In this document: positions 1 to 7,664 of the stretch, in pieces
How the letters are laid out: every line of letters begins with the position of its first letter
Position numbering within the stretch: position 1 is the first letter of the stretch
Assembly: GCF_001428065.1 (NCBI RefSeq)
Contig: NZ_LMSE01000002.1
Location: 21,623 to 65,210, forward strand
Length of the DNA stretch: 43,588 nucleotides
Direction: 5' to 3'
Source: Nostocoides sp. Soil756
GTDB taxonomy: Bacteria > Actinomycetota > Actinomycetes > Actinomycetales > Dermatophilaceae
Notes under the pieces: model-generated
What the model was told of the DNA's origin: nothing
The model's database searches: none
The model's input: only the letters and a program-made list of their open reading frames with translations
Made by a program: the position numbers and the translations under genes

Positions 1-81
1 ACGAAGATCACGCAGCGTTACACCACCACCGGGGACTTGACCTCGGCTGATGCACCCCCCAGTCGGGACAAACGGGACTGA
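1..81 (+). CDS. 3' end of an unidentified gene entering from the left
   Basis: Reading frame 1 is open from the first base to a TGA at 79-81, giving 26 residues ending in PPSRDKRD. The segment KITQRYT resembles the tail around the nucleophilic tyrosine of some tyrosine recombinases (QRYTH type), but no other motif is inside the window, so the gene is not identified. It converges on the integrase and would lie within the integrated element. It could also be chance open frame; I am not sure. Confidence 0.3.
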   Translation, partial: TKITQRYTTTGDLTSADAPPSRDKRD

Positions 82-90
82 GTGGTCCCG
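73..90 (+). terminator. Small hairpin at the stop codon of the left partial gene
   Basis: CGGGAC (73-78) and GTCCCG (85-90) form a perfect 6-bp stem with a 6-nt loop that includes the TGA at 79-81. No T-tract follows. A weak terminator is possible between the convergent frames. Confidence 0.3.
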
Positions 91-159
91 GTCTCCGACA
101 TCACCTGGTCGAGCAGATCGCCTCGCGTGCCCGAAGCTGACGTAGCAACTGCTGCTATG

Positions 160-1326
160 TCAGCGTCGACGACCAGAGCCGGGATCGGCCATTTGACTCA
201 GGGCGGTTGCCAGAGCCTGGTCGCGGGCCTGCGAGGTGTGGAGGTAGAGCGCGCTGACCTTTGGGTCGGCGTGGCCCATCCGGGCCTGGAGAGTCGCCTG
301 GGTAGCGCCTGCGTCGGCGGCCAGGGTGTTCGCCGTGTGCCGCAGGTCGTGCCAGACCATCCCGTCCCTCCCGATGGATCGACTGGCCGTGCGGAAGGCG
401 CTCAGGGTGGTGTGCCGCGAGATCGGCTGGCCGTCCCCGCGGGTCCACACGAAGTCCCTGGGGTTCGTCCCCGGTCTCGTCCCTAGGTACGTCCCCATCG
501 CCTCGGTGACGTGGGCGGGCATGTGGACGATCCGGATACCGCGCTCGGACTTCGGCGGTCCGAGGACCAGTCGTGCCGGGCGGCCGACGTACTGCGCGGT
601 CTGCCGAACGTGGAGCGCGCCGGCCTCGAGGTCGACGTCGCCGATGCGAAGGCCCGCGGCCTCGCCGATGCGAAGCCCGCACCAGCCGGAGACCAGCGTC
701 AGCGCCCGCCAGTGGTCCGGCATGGCGTCGACGAGGGCGGCGAGCTCGACGGGGGAGAGGGCCACCGACTCGCGGACCTTGGCGGCGCTCCCGCCGCCCT
801 TGAGCCGGCACGGGTTGCGCGTGATCAGCTCGTCGTCCTCGGCGGTTTGCAGGATCGCCTTGAGGACGCTGTACGCCTTCGCGCCGGCGGAGTCGTTGCC
901 ACGCACTGCGAACTGGCCACGCCAGTGCCGCACGACCGCGCTGGTGATCTCGTCGAGGGGGAGAGGGCCGAACGCCGGAAGTACGTGCACGTCGAGGGCG
1001 TTGCGGTACCCGGCGACGGTGGACGGGCGTAGCGCCCTCCCGCGTGTGGTGACTCGCCCCTCGAGCCATTGGTCGGCGTAGACCGCGAAGGTCGAGACCC
1101 GGCGTCTCTCGGCTTCCTGGGCGGCCCGCGCTGCCCGAACGGTCGGCGAGGTCCACTGTTGCTGAGAGATCAGGGACCGCTCGACCGAGAGCCACGCCTG
1201 GGCATCGCCCTTCGTGACGAAGGTGGACGGCCCGGTATAGGTCACGAGGTCTGGCCCCGTGTACCGCGCCTGCCACCGTCCCGACGGCAGCTTCCGCAGG
1301 TTTCCGAACGCACTTTTGCTTGCCAT
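160..1326 (-). CDS. Tyrosine-family site-specific recombinase (integrase)
   Basis: 388 aa. It should catalyse integration and excision of a mobile element through a 3'-phosphotyrosine intermediate. An N-terminal arm-binding segment (about 1-60, with GRWQARYTGPD) and a SAM-like core-binding domain (about 85-185) precede the catalytic domain. There I see the first Arg in CGLRIGEA, the HDLRHT box, GHAD, and the expected Tyr in SALYLH near the C-terminus, so all key residues are present. The ATG at 1326 is preceded by CTAGGGG at suitable spacing; an upstream start at 1455 would run through the repeat-rich promoter and is rejected. The gene begins 163 bp from the 3' end of tRNA-Arg and reads away from it, as in elements integrated in a tRNA 3' end. 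The rest of the element would lie left of the window. Confidence 0.93.
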   Translation of the reverse strand: MASKSAFGNLRKLPSGRWQARYTGPDLVTYTGPSTFVTKGDAQAWLSVERSLISQQQWTSPTVRAARAAQEAERRRVSTFAVYADQWLEGRVTTRGRALRPSTVAGYRNALDVHVLPAFGPLPLDEITSAVVRHWRGQFAVRGNDSAGAKAYSVLKAILQTAEDDELITRNPCRLKGGGSAAKVRESVALSPVELAALVDAMPDHWRALTLVSGWCGLRIGEAAGLRIGDVDLEAGALHVRQTAQYVGRPARLVLGPPKSERGIRIVHMPAHVTEAMGTYLGTRPGTNPRDFVWTRGDGQPISRHTTLSAFRTASRSIGRDGMVWHDLRHTANTLAADAGATQATLQARMGHADPKVSALYLHTSQARDQALATALSQMADPGSGRRR

Positions 1327-1372
1327 GACACCCCTAGGCGCCGGACACCTTCTTCGCGGCCACGGCGGATGT

Positions 1373-1414
1373 CGTGCCAGATACGTGCCAGATGGACGCC
1401 GATTCGTGCCATAT
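1373..1414. repeat. Three direct repeats, putative integrase arm-type sites
   Basis: CGTGCCAGAT occurs at 1373-1382 and 1384-1393, and CGTGCCATAT at 1405-1414, so starts are 11 and 21 bp apart, about one and two helical turns. They lie between the integrase start and the tRNA-Arg gene, where arm-binding or excisionase sites are expected. A looser copy, CGTGGCAAGA, is at 1434-1443. The function is inferred from position and periodicity. Confidence 0.6.
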
Positions 1415-1489
1415 CTTGGCCTGTTCTGGCCCTCGTGGCAAGAGGCCGTAGGCAACGGAAACCCGCTGGTCAGAGCGTGTTTCGTGGGG

Positions 1490-1561
1490 TGCCCCCGGCA
1501 GGATTCGAACCTGCGACACCTTCTTTAGGAGAGAAGTGCTCTTCCCCTGAGCTACGAGGGC
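1490..1561 (-). tRNA. tRNA-Arg (anticodon CCT)
   Basis: The minus strand folds as a full cloverleaf. The 7-bp acceptor stem (GCCCTCG with CGGGGGC, one G-T pair) is followed by discriminator A. The anticodon stem CTTCT/AGAAG encloses loop CTCCTAA with anticodon CCT, which reads AGG arginine codons. The T-loop is TTCGAAT. No CCA is encoded. Its 3' end faces the integrase, so it probably supplied attB; the intact tRNA end is on the chromosome side. Confidence 0.96.
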
Positions 1562-1638
1562 GGGAAGACCGCGGATCACACTACGGGACGGGGTCGCCCG
1601 CCACCGGGTGCCCGGGCACTCGCCCCGCGGCCTGCAGG

Positions 1639-1644
1639 CATACT
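1639..1644 (+). promoter_or_regulatory. -10 box of the leaderless MFS gene
   Basis: CATACT ends 6 nt before the GTG at 1651. That spacing puts the transcription start on the start codon. There is no Shine-Dalgarno. Confidence 0.5.
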
Positions 1645-1650
1645 GCTCCG

Positions 1651-2937
1651 GTGACGACGGCCGAGCTCCCCGAGTCGACGGTCGCCGACCGCGCCGACAC
1701 CCAGCGTCGCGTCGTCCGCACCCTCGTCGCCTCGCAGATGCTCGGCGGGGTCGGGCTGTCGTCCGGCATCGCCGTGGGCGCGCTGCTGGCCGAACAGGTC
1801 TCGGGCTCGGCCCGGTACGCCGGCCTCGGTGGCACCTTCCAGGTCCTGGGCGCCGCGCTGGCCGCCATCCCGATGGCCCGCATCATGGCGGCCCGGGGCC
1901 GACGGCCCGGGCTCGCGCTCGGATACGTGTCCGCGGCCATCGGCGCGGTGGGCCTGATCGCCTCCGGGGTGCTGCGCAACTTCCCGTTGTTGCTGCTCTC
2001 GAGCCTGGTCTTCGGCAGCGCCACCGCCTCCAACAGCCAGAGCCGCTACGCCGCCGCCGACCTCGCGCTGCCGCACCGCCGCGCCCGCGACCTCAGCATC
2101 GTCGTCTGGGCCACCACCGTGGGGAGCGTCCTCGGCCCCAACCTGGTCGGCCCCAGCGCGCCCGTGGCCGACGCCCTCGGGCTGCCGCGCCTCGTCGGGC
2201 CGTTCGTCTTCTCCCTCGTCGGTCTCCTGCTGGCCGTCGGGGTCGTGCTGCTGCGCCTGCGCCCGGACCCGCTCGTCGAGGCGCGCCGCCAGCGCCTGGC
2301 CGACGGCGCCGGTGACACCGAGCCCACCCACGGGTCGGTGCTGCGCGGCATCCGGGTCGTGGCCGCCAGCCCCGTGGCGCGACTCGGCCTGGCCACCCTG
2401 GCCCTCGGGCACGGCGTCATGGTGAGCGTGATGGTGATGACGCCCCTGCACATGGCGCACGGCCACGCCGGGCTGACCGTCATCGGGTTCGTCATCAGCA
2501 TGCACGTGCTCGGGATGTACGCGCTGTCGCCGGTGACCGGAGCCGCCACCGACCGTTTCGGCGGGCGGGTCGTCGCGGTGGCCGGCGCCGTCATCCTGGT
2601 CGCCGCGACCCTGCTGGCCGCGGCGGCACCCACCGGGGAGTCGCTGGGCCTGACGGTCGGGCTGTTCCTGCTCGGGCTGGGCTGGTCGTGCACGCTGGTC
2701 GCCGGCTCCACGCTGCTGACCGCCGGCGTCGCCCCGGCCGAGCGGCCCGGTGCCCAGGGGGCAGCCGACGTGCTCATGGGCCTGGCCGCCGGGGGCGGCG
2801 GGGCGGTGGCCGGTGTCATCGTCGACCAGGTCAGCTTCCACGCCCTGGCGCTGACCTCGCTGGGGTTCGCCGTGCTCATCGGGCTGCTGGCGCTCACGGT
2901 CCGTACCCACGCCCGACCGGCCCGCCCGGCCGCCTGA
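1651..2937 (+). CDS. Major facilitator superfamily transporter
   Basis: 428 aa, an integral membrane permease of the drug/sugar exporter type with about 12 hydrophobic helices; the substrate cannot be told. The helix 2-3 loop carries the MFS basic motif AARGRRPG (about residues 78-85), and a related ATDRFGGR lies after the halfway point, consistent with the 6+6 duplicated fold. The GTG at 1651 is chosen because a -10-like CATACT lies 6 nt upstream and the protein then begins with a normal short cytoplasmic tail. The open frame extends much further upstream but would cross tRNA-Arg. It stands alone, with the next gene 185 bp downstream. Confidence 0.9.
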   Translation: MTTAELPESTVADRADTQRRVVRTLVASQMLGGVGLSSGIAVGALLAEQVSGSARYAGLGGTFQVLGAALAAIPMARIMAARGRRPGLALGYVSAAIGAVGLIASGVLRNFPLLLLSSLVFGSATASNSQSRYAAADLALPHRRARDLSIVVWATTVGSVLGPNLVGPSAPVADALGLPRLVGPFVFSLVGLLLAVGVVLLRLRPDPLVEARRQRLADGAGDTEPTHGSVLRGIRVVAASPVARLGLATLALGHGVMVSVMVMTPLHMAHGHAGLTVIGFVISMHVLGMYALSPVTGAATDRFGGRVVAVAGAVILVAATLLAAAAPTGESLGLTVGLFLLGLGWSCTLVAGSTLLTAGVAPAERPGAQGAADVLMGLAAGGGGAVAGVIVDQVSFHALALTSLGFAVLIGLLALTVRTHARPARPAA

Positions 2938-3011
2938 GCCACCCCGAGCGGCGGGAGCGACCCGTCCGGCGGCGCGCGCCCCGCCTCCCCGGGGTCCGGG
3001 CCGGCCGTTGT

Positions 3012-3017
3012 TAGCCT
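3012..3017 (+). promoter_or_regulatory. -10 box upstream of the helicase gene
   Basis: TAGCCT ends 6 nt before an in-frame GTG at 3024. A transcript starting there could be leaderless, or could carry a 99-nt leader to the better GTG at 3123. Confidence 0.45.
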
Positions 3018-3122
3018 GCCGGGGTGAGTGCGAGCGGCCCGGCGCGCGAGGGACGGACCCGGCGTGGGGCCGCCTCGGGGGTCGCTGTGCCGGACGAGCC
3101 GAGACGGGGAGGACACCTGAGC

Positions 3123-6100
3123 GTGGCCCCTACCCCCGATGCCGTGCGCGCCGAGGCGGTCGCCGCCGCCCGGGCGCACTGGACCCGCCAGCTGGTCGAG
3201 CTGGGCGGCCCCAACACCCTGCTCTGGTACCGCGACCTCCCCGTGGGCACCGTCGACCTCACCAACGCCCACCTCGGCGCCCGCAACGCCCTGGTCACCG
3301 GCGAGCGGGCCCGCCTGTCCGAGCTGGTCCGTGACCCGCAGGCCCTCGAGGACGCCGGCCGCCGCGTCGAGCGCGTCCACGACACCGCGGCGCTGCTGGA
3401 GTACGAGCACGGCATCCGCACCTGCTTCCTCGGCATCGGGACCGCCTCCTGGACCGTGGTCCTCAAGGGCGGCAAGGTCGCCCCCCGCGAGCCCGCGGCG
3501 CCGGTGTTCCTGCGCTCCTGCACGCTGCGGCCGGTCGACGCCCGGCGCCTCGACTGGCTGCTCGAGCCCGGCGACGAGCTCGAGACCAACCCCGCCCTGG
3601 TCGACTACCTGGCCTCGGCGCACGGCATCCACCTCGACACCGACCGGCTCGAGGCCCTCGCCACGGCCGCGGGCGGGGTCGACCCCTACCCGGCCTACGC
3701 CGCGCTCGGCGAGGTCTGCGCCGGCGTCCCCGACTTCGCCGTCACCCCCCGCGTCGTCCTCACCACCTTCCCGTACTACAAGGCCCCGCTCGTGGCCGAC
3801 CTCGCCGCGCAGGCCGACACCCTCGAACGCCACGACGTCGTCGCCGCGCTGGCGGGTCATGCCGACGCACTGCCGGCCGTGTCGGTGGGCTCCGACCTCG
3901 AGACGGTGGGGGCGGACGCCGACGCCCTCGTCCTGCCCGCCGACGCCGCCCAGCGCGAGGCCGTGGCCGCGGCGCGCGCCGGGTCACACCTGTTCCTGCG
4001 CACTCCTCCCGGGACCGGTGCCTCGCAGACGGTCGCCAACCTCGTGGCGGCGCTGGCCGGGGACGGGCAACGGGTGCTCCTCGTCTCGCCCAAGCGAGCC
4101 TCGGTCGAGACGGTCCTGGACCGTCTCGCGTCCGTGGGGCTCGGGGACCTCGTCCTCGACCTCCCGGACGGTGGGTACGCCCGCGGCCGGGCCGTCCGGA
4201 CCCTGGTCGAGACCCTCGACCATCGCCTGCGCGAGGCCTCGACCCGCGGCGACGACGCGGGCCCGACCCGCGACGACGAGGTCACCGACGCGCAGCGTCA
4301 GGCCGCGCACGACCTGCTCGAGGCGCACGTGCACGCCCTGCACGGGCGGCGCGAGCCGTGGGCGACGACCGTGCACGAGATCCAGGAGGAGGTCAGCCGG
4401 CACGCGCGGCTCGACACCCCGCCCCGATCCCGGGTACGGGTGGCCGGCACCGCCCTGGCGCGTCTCGACCGCGAGACCCTCGACCACGCCGAGGCCACCC
4501 TCGAGCACCTGGCCGCGGTGGCCGCCTGGGACGGCGACGGCGTGGATGACCCCTGGTTCGGCGCCGCCATCACCACCCAGCAGCAGACCGACGAGGCGCG
4601 CGAGCGCGTCGCCCGGCTGGCTGAGGGTGGGGTGGCCGAGACCCGGACCACGCTGGCCGCGGTCTTCCGCGGCATCCATCTCCCGGCGGCCCCAACCGTG
4701 CTCGACTGGCACCGGGTGCTGGCCACCGTGGGCCGGGTCCGCGACACGCTCGAGCTCTTCCGGCCCGAGGTCTTCGACATCCCGCTCGGGGACCTGGTCG
4801 CCGCCACGGGATCCGCCGTCGACCGCCGGGCACTCGGCAGCGACCTCGGCGCGCTGGACCGCTGGCGGGTACGACGCCAGGCGCGAGGGCTGCTGCGCCC
4901 CGGCCGCCCGCCCGCCGACCTGCACGCGGCCCTGGCCGAGGCCCACGCCCAGCGCGGCGCCTGGCGCGAGCTGGCCGGCTCCGGCGGCCGCCCCGAGATC
5001 CCGGTCGAGCTCGACCGTGCCCAGGTCGCCCACGACTCCCTCGTCGAGGACCTTGCCTGGCTGGATGCCCACCTGCCGCCGCGGGCCGACGGCTCACGAC
5101 TGGTCGACCTCGACCTGGTCGCGCTCGAAGCGCGGGTTGCCACCCTGCACGCGGACGCCGAACGACTCGCCGTGGTCGCCGACGAGCGCCGCGCCCTGGA
5201 CGCCCTCGGTGCCCTGGGGCTCGCAGAGCTGGTCGAGGACCTTCGAGCCCGGCGGGTGCCGGCGGCCCGTGTGGCCACCGAGCTGCGGTGGGTCTGGTGG
5301 TGCTCGCTGGCCGACGAGGTCGGCGCGCACGACCCGCGGATCGCCGGGCACGACGGGCCCGCGCTCGCGGCCGCCGCCGATGTGCTGGCCCGCTCCGAGC
5401 AGGAGGCACGCGCCCGGCGGCCCGACGCCATCCGTCGGGCCCTGGCCGAGCAGCTGTCCGCGGTCCGTCGCGGCCATCCCGAGCAGGAAGCGGAGCTGCG
5501 CGGCCAGGCCGGGCGTGCCCGCCGACCCGGCCCGCTGCCGGCCCTCGTGCGCCGTTGCGGCGAGCTCGTCACGGCGGCGCGACCGTGCTGGGCGATGAGC
5601 CCGCTGTCCGTCCCGTCGGTCCTGCCGCCGGGTGAGCTGTTCGACGTGGTGGTGATCGAGGAGGCCTCGCTCCTGACCCCGGCGGAAGCGGTGGCTGCCG
5701 TCTCGCGCGGGCGCCGCGTGGTGGTCGTCGGCGATGCGCTCCAGCTGCCGCCCTCGCCGTTCGTGGTCTCGGCCGGGGTCGACGCCCCCGAGGACGACGA
5801 CGACCTCTCGGTCGTCGACCTGCTCGACGGCGTGCTGCCCACGCGACGGCTCTCGCGGCACTACCGCGCCCACGACGAGCGCCTGGTGGCGTTCGTCGAC
5901 GACGAGCTCTACGCCGGCGGCCTCGCGACCGTCCCTGGGGCGGACACGGCCCCGGTCGTGCACCACGAGCTGGTCGAGGGCCACGGGGTGGTCGCCGAGG
6001 GCGAGGCCGCTGTCGAGTCCACCGACGCCGAGGTGCAGCGGGTCGTCCAGCTCGTGCTGCGGCACGCGCGCACCCGCCCCGAGCGTTCGCTGGGCGTCAT

Positions 6101-6854
6101 CGTCTTCTCCGCCGGACACCGCCGCCGCGTCACCGAGGCGGTGCACGCGGCCCTCTCCGGCCTCGACGAGCGTGACCTGATGTTCTTCGACCCCCAGCGC
6201 CCCGAGGCCTTCGCGGTCCGCGAGGCCGACCACGTGCAGGGCCAGGCCTGGGACGATGTCATCCTCAGCGTCGGGTTCGGCAAGACGCCCCACGGGCGGG
6301 TGCTGCACCGCTTCGGTCCGCTGGGCACCGACACCGGCCACCGCCGCCTCGGGGTCGCGCTGACCCGGGCCCGGCGCGGGCTGGTCGTGGTGTCCACCAT
6401 CACCGCCGACGAGCTCGACCCCGACCGCCTCCGGACCCCGGGGTCGCGCCTGCTGCGCGCCCTGCTCGAGCACGTCGGGGCCGACGGGGACGACGCGCCG
6501 GTGCACGCCCCCGAGGGAGAGGGCCGCTCGGTGGTCCTCGGCGACCTGGCTCGGCGACTGCGCTCGCACGGCTTGGTGGTCCACGAGGACTACGGCTCGT
6601 CCAGCGCCCCGGTCGAGCTGGCCGTGGAGGACCCCACGGCGCCCGGGACGATGCTCGTGGCGGTCGACTCGGACGGCCCCGACTACGCTGCCACGCCGTC
6701 GGTGGCCGACCGCGACCGGGTGCGGGCCGCGCAGCTCGAGGCCCGTGGCTGGCGCTACGTGCGGGTGTGGTCGACCGGCGCGTTCCGTGACCCCGCGCGC
6801 GACGTCTCCCGCATCCTCGAGGTGGCGGGAGTCCGACGGGCTCCCGGTGGCTGA
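3123..6854 (+). CDS. DUF4011-type SF1 helicase with C-terminal restriction-endonuclease-like domain, Walker A lysine missing
   Basis: 1243 aa. The N-terminal 225 or so residues resemble DUF4011 (EYEHGIRTCFLGIG, then an FLRSCTLRP...NPALVDYL stretch). An SF1 helicase core follows: motif I is PPGTGASQT with Ala at about residue 300 where Lys is required; motif II is IEEAS with Glu at about 846 for Asp; GDALQLPPS, LSRHYRAHDE, HVQGQAWDD and GVALTRARRG are well kept. Residues about 1140-1243 match the REase_MTES_1575/Vsr-like fold (VELAVEDP, VDSDG, RDRVRAAQLEARGW). The same architecture (helicase-DUF4011-Vsr) is known in antiviral Hhe systems. I prefer GTG 3123, with GGGGAGG at 3106-3112; the 33 codons from GTG 3024 include rare AGA/GGA codons. 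It overlaps the next gene. The degenerate ATP site suggests altered or lost ATPase activity, which is inference. Confidence 0.85.
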   Translation: MAPTPDAVRAEAVAAARAHWTRQLVELGGPNTLLWYRDLPVGTVDLTNAHLGARNALVTGERARLSELVRDPQALEDAGRRVERVHDTAALLEYEHGIRTCFLGIGTASWTVVLKGGKVAPREPAAPVFLRSCTLRPVDARRLDWLLEPGDELETNPALVDYLASAHGIHLDTDRLEALATAAGGVDPYPAYAALGEVCAGVPDFAVTPRVVLTTFPYYKAPLVADLAAQADTLERHDVVAALAGHADALPAVSVGSDLETVGADADALVLPADAAQREAVAAARAGSHLFLRTPPGTGASQTVANLVAALAGDGQRVLLVSPKRASVETVLDRLASVGLGDLVLDLPDGGYARGRAVRTLVETLDHRLREASTRGDDAGPTRDDEVTDAQRQAAHDLLEAHVHALHGRREPWATTVHEIQEEVSRHARLDTPPRSRVRVAGTALARLDRETLDHAEATLEHLAAVAAWDGDGVDDPWFGAAITTQQQTDEARERVARLAEGGVAETRTTLAAVFRGIHLPAAPTVLDWHRVLATVGRVRDTLELFRPEVFDIPLGDLVAATGSAVDRRALGSDLGALDRWRVRRQARGLLRPGRPPADLHAALAEAHAQRGAWRELAGSGGRPEIPVELDRAQVAHDSLVEDLAWLDAHLPPRADGSRLVDLDLVALEARVATLHADAERLAVVADERRALDALGALGLAELVEDLRARRVPAARVATELRWVWWCSLADEVGAHDPRIAGHDGPALAAAADVLARSEQEARARRPDAIRRALAEQLSAVRRGHPEQEAELRGQAGRARRPGPLPALVRRCGELVTAARPCWAMSPLSVPSVLPPGELFDVVVIEEASLLTPAEAVAAVSRGRRVVVVGDALQLPPSPFVVSAGVDAPEDDDDLSVVDLLDGVLPTRRLSRHYRAHDERLVAFVDDELYAGGLATVPGADTAPVVHHELVEGHGVVAEGEAAVESTDAEVQRVVQLVLRHARTRPERSLGVIVFSAGHRRRVTEAVHAALSGLDERDLMFFDPQRPEAFAVREADHVQGQAWDDVILSVGFGKTPHGRVLHRFGPLGTDTGHRRLGVALTRARRGLVVVSTITADELDPDRLRTPGSRLLRALLEHVGADGDDAPVHAPEGEGRSVVLGDLARRLRSHGLVVHEDYGSSSAPVELAVEDPTAPGTMLVAVDSDGPDYAATPSVADRDRVRAAQLEARGWRYVRVWSTGAFRDPARDVSRILEVAGVRRAPGG

Positions 6855-7092
6855 CGGCCCGGCGGAGCGGGCCGCCGACCTTCCGGGCGACGCCTCGGCG
6901 GGGGACGAGCCCACCGCGGCAGCGGGCTCGGCGGCCGCGCGTCGGCGTCGCCCGCGCCGGGCCCGGCGTGCCGCCACCAACCCCCGCACCGACGACAGCC
7001 TCGACCTGCCGACTCCCCGAGAGGCACCGCCCGCGGGCGAGGACGCCCGGGCCCGCTGGTTCCGCGAACAGCGCCCGCCGCACTGGGACTGA
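6847..7092 (+). CDS. Small basic hypothetical protein ending in a PPHW motif
   Basis: 81 aa starting at a GTG inside the last codons of the helicase gene (8-nt overlap), so translation is probably coupled. An acidic, Ala-rich start is followed by an Arg-rich block (about 26-40, RRRRPRRARRAA) and the C-terminal motif FREQRPPHWD. From memory, short actinobacterial proteins with a similar EQRPPHW end are common; no function is known to me. The Arg block could bind nucleic acid. There is no signal peptide or membrane segment. A strong hairpin directly after the stop ends the unit. Confidence 0.75.
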   Translation: MADGPAERAADLPGDASAGDEPTAAAGSAAARRRRPRRARRAATNPRTDDSLDLPTPREAPPAGEDARARWFREQRPPHWD

Positions 7093-7096
7093 GACG

Positions 7097-7133
7097 CGAA
7101 CGGGCGGCACCCGCGAGGGGTGCCGCCCGTTCG
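7097..7133. terminator. Bidirectional terminator between convergent genes
   Basis: A perfect 16-bp stem (7097-7112 with 7118-7133) and a 5-nt loop lie between the 81-aa gene and mscL. There is no T-tract, so it is the hairpin-only type common in high-GC actinobacteria. Confidence 0.85.
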
Positions 7134-7151
7134 TCGTGCGGAGGAGGCGGG

Positions 7152-7520
7152 TCAGACGCCGCGCCCGGCCCGCAGCTCGTCGCGGATCTCCTTGAGGAGC
7201 TCGGTGTTGGGGTCGATGGTCTCGGCGTCGGGCTCCTTGGGGAAGAAGCGCTCCTTGGCGCGCTCGTACGGCTTGACCACGAAGAAGTAGATGACGAAGG
7301 CCACGATGAGGAACGAGATGAGCGCGGTGAGGAAGGCCCCCACCGACACCCCGCCGGGCTTGTAGTCGGAGAAGTTGGGGGTCCCGCCGAGCTTGCCCAG
7401 GACGTCCATGAACATCTTGGTGAAGGCCGTGACCACGGTGGCGAAGGCGGCGCCGATGACGAACGCGACGGCGAGCTCGACGAGGTTGCCGCGCATGATG
7501 AAGCTCTTGAATCCCTGCAT
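7152..7520 (-). CDS. mscL: Large-conductance mechanosensitive channel MscL
   Basis: 122 aa. It forms the homopentameric inner-membrane valve that opens under high membrane tension during hypo-osmotic shock. The amphipathic N-terminus MQGFKSFIMRGN, TM1 (about 14-40, VELAVAFVIGAAF), a periplasmic loop, TM2 (about 65-90) and a charged C-terminal helix are all in order. Length is normal for a short actinobacterial MscL. The ATG at 7520 has AAGGA about 8 nt upstream; an upstream start at 7583 lacks both conservation and a ribosome site. Its neighbours SAF and FmdB read in the same direction. Confidence 0.97.
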   Translation of the reverse strand: MQGFKSFIMRGNLVELAVAFVIGAAFATVVTAFTKMFMDVLGKLGGTPNFSDYKPGGVSVGAFLTALISFLIVAFVIYFFVVKPYERAKERFFPKEPDAETIDPNTELLKEIRDELRAGRGV

Positions 7521-7664
7521 GGTGTCGATCCTTCGGACGGAGGGAGCGGGATGACTCACAGAGTAGGGGTGAGTGCGCTCCACGTCATCCGCTGGGCCGA
7601 CGGTGGACGACGCTGTCCGGCCCCGGGCCCGGCGGATGCGGTACCGCCGTGACGGGCGACGATC

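Noticed and set aside
1-1561. A whole prophage or conjugative element inside the window
   Set aside because: Only the integrase and one gene tail are visible; no structural, replication or transfer gene is seen, so only the boundary is claimed.
3024-3122. Upstream GTG start for the helicase gene at 3024
   Set aside because: Although a -10-like TAGCCT stands 6 nt before it, the 33 added codons include rare AGA and three GGA and are unlike the rest, while GTG 3123 has a strong GGGGAGG.
2046-3860. Very long open frames antisense to real genes, such as this one and others over 300 codons at 11698-13860, 17058-19469, 26104-28875, 32505-35180 and 37775-41770
   Set aside because: They are the usual antisense shadows of high-GC genes: composition is dominated by Arg, Gly, Ala, Pro or His, no domain is recognisable, and each covers several well-supported genes on the other strand. 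Only the 38434-37775 part of the last is real (DUF4126).
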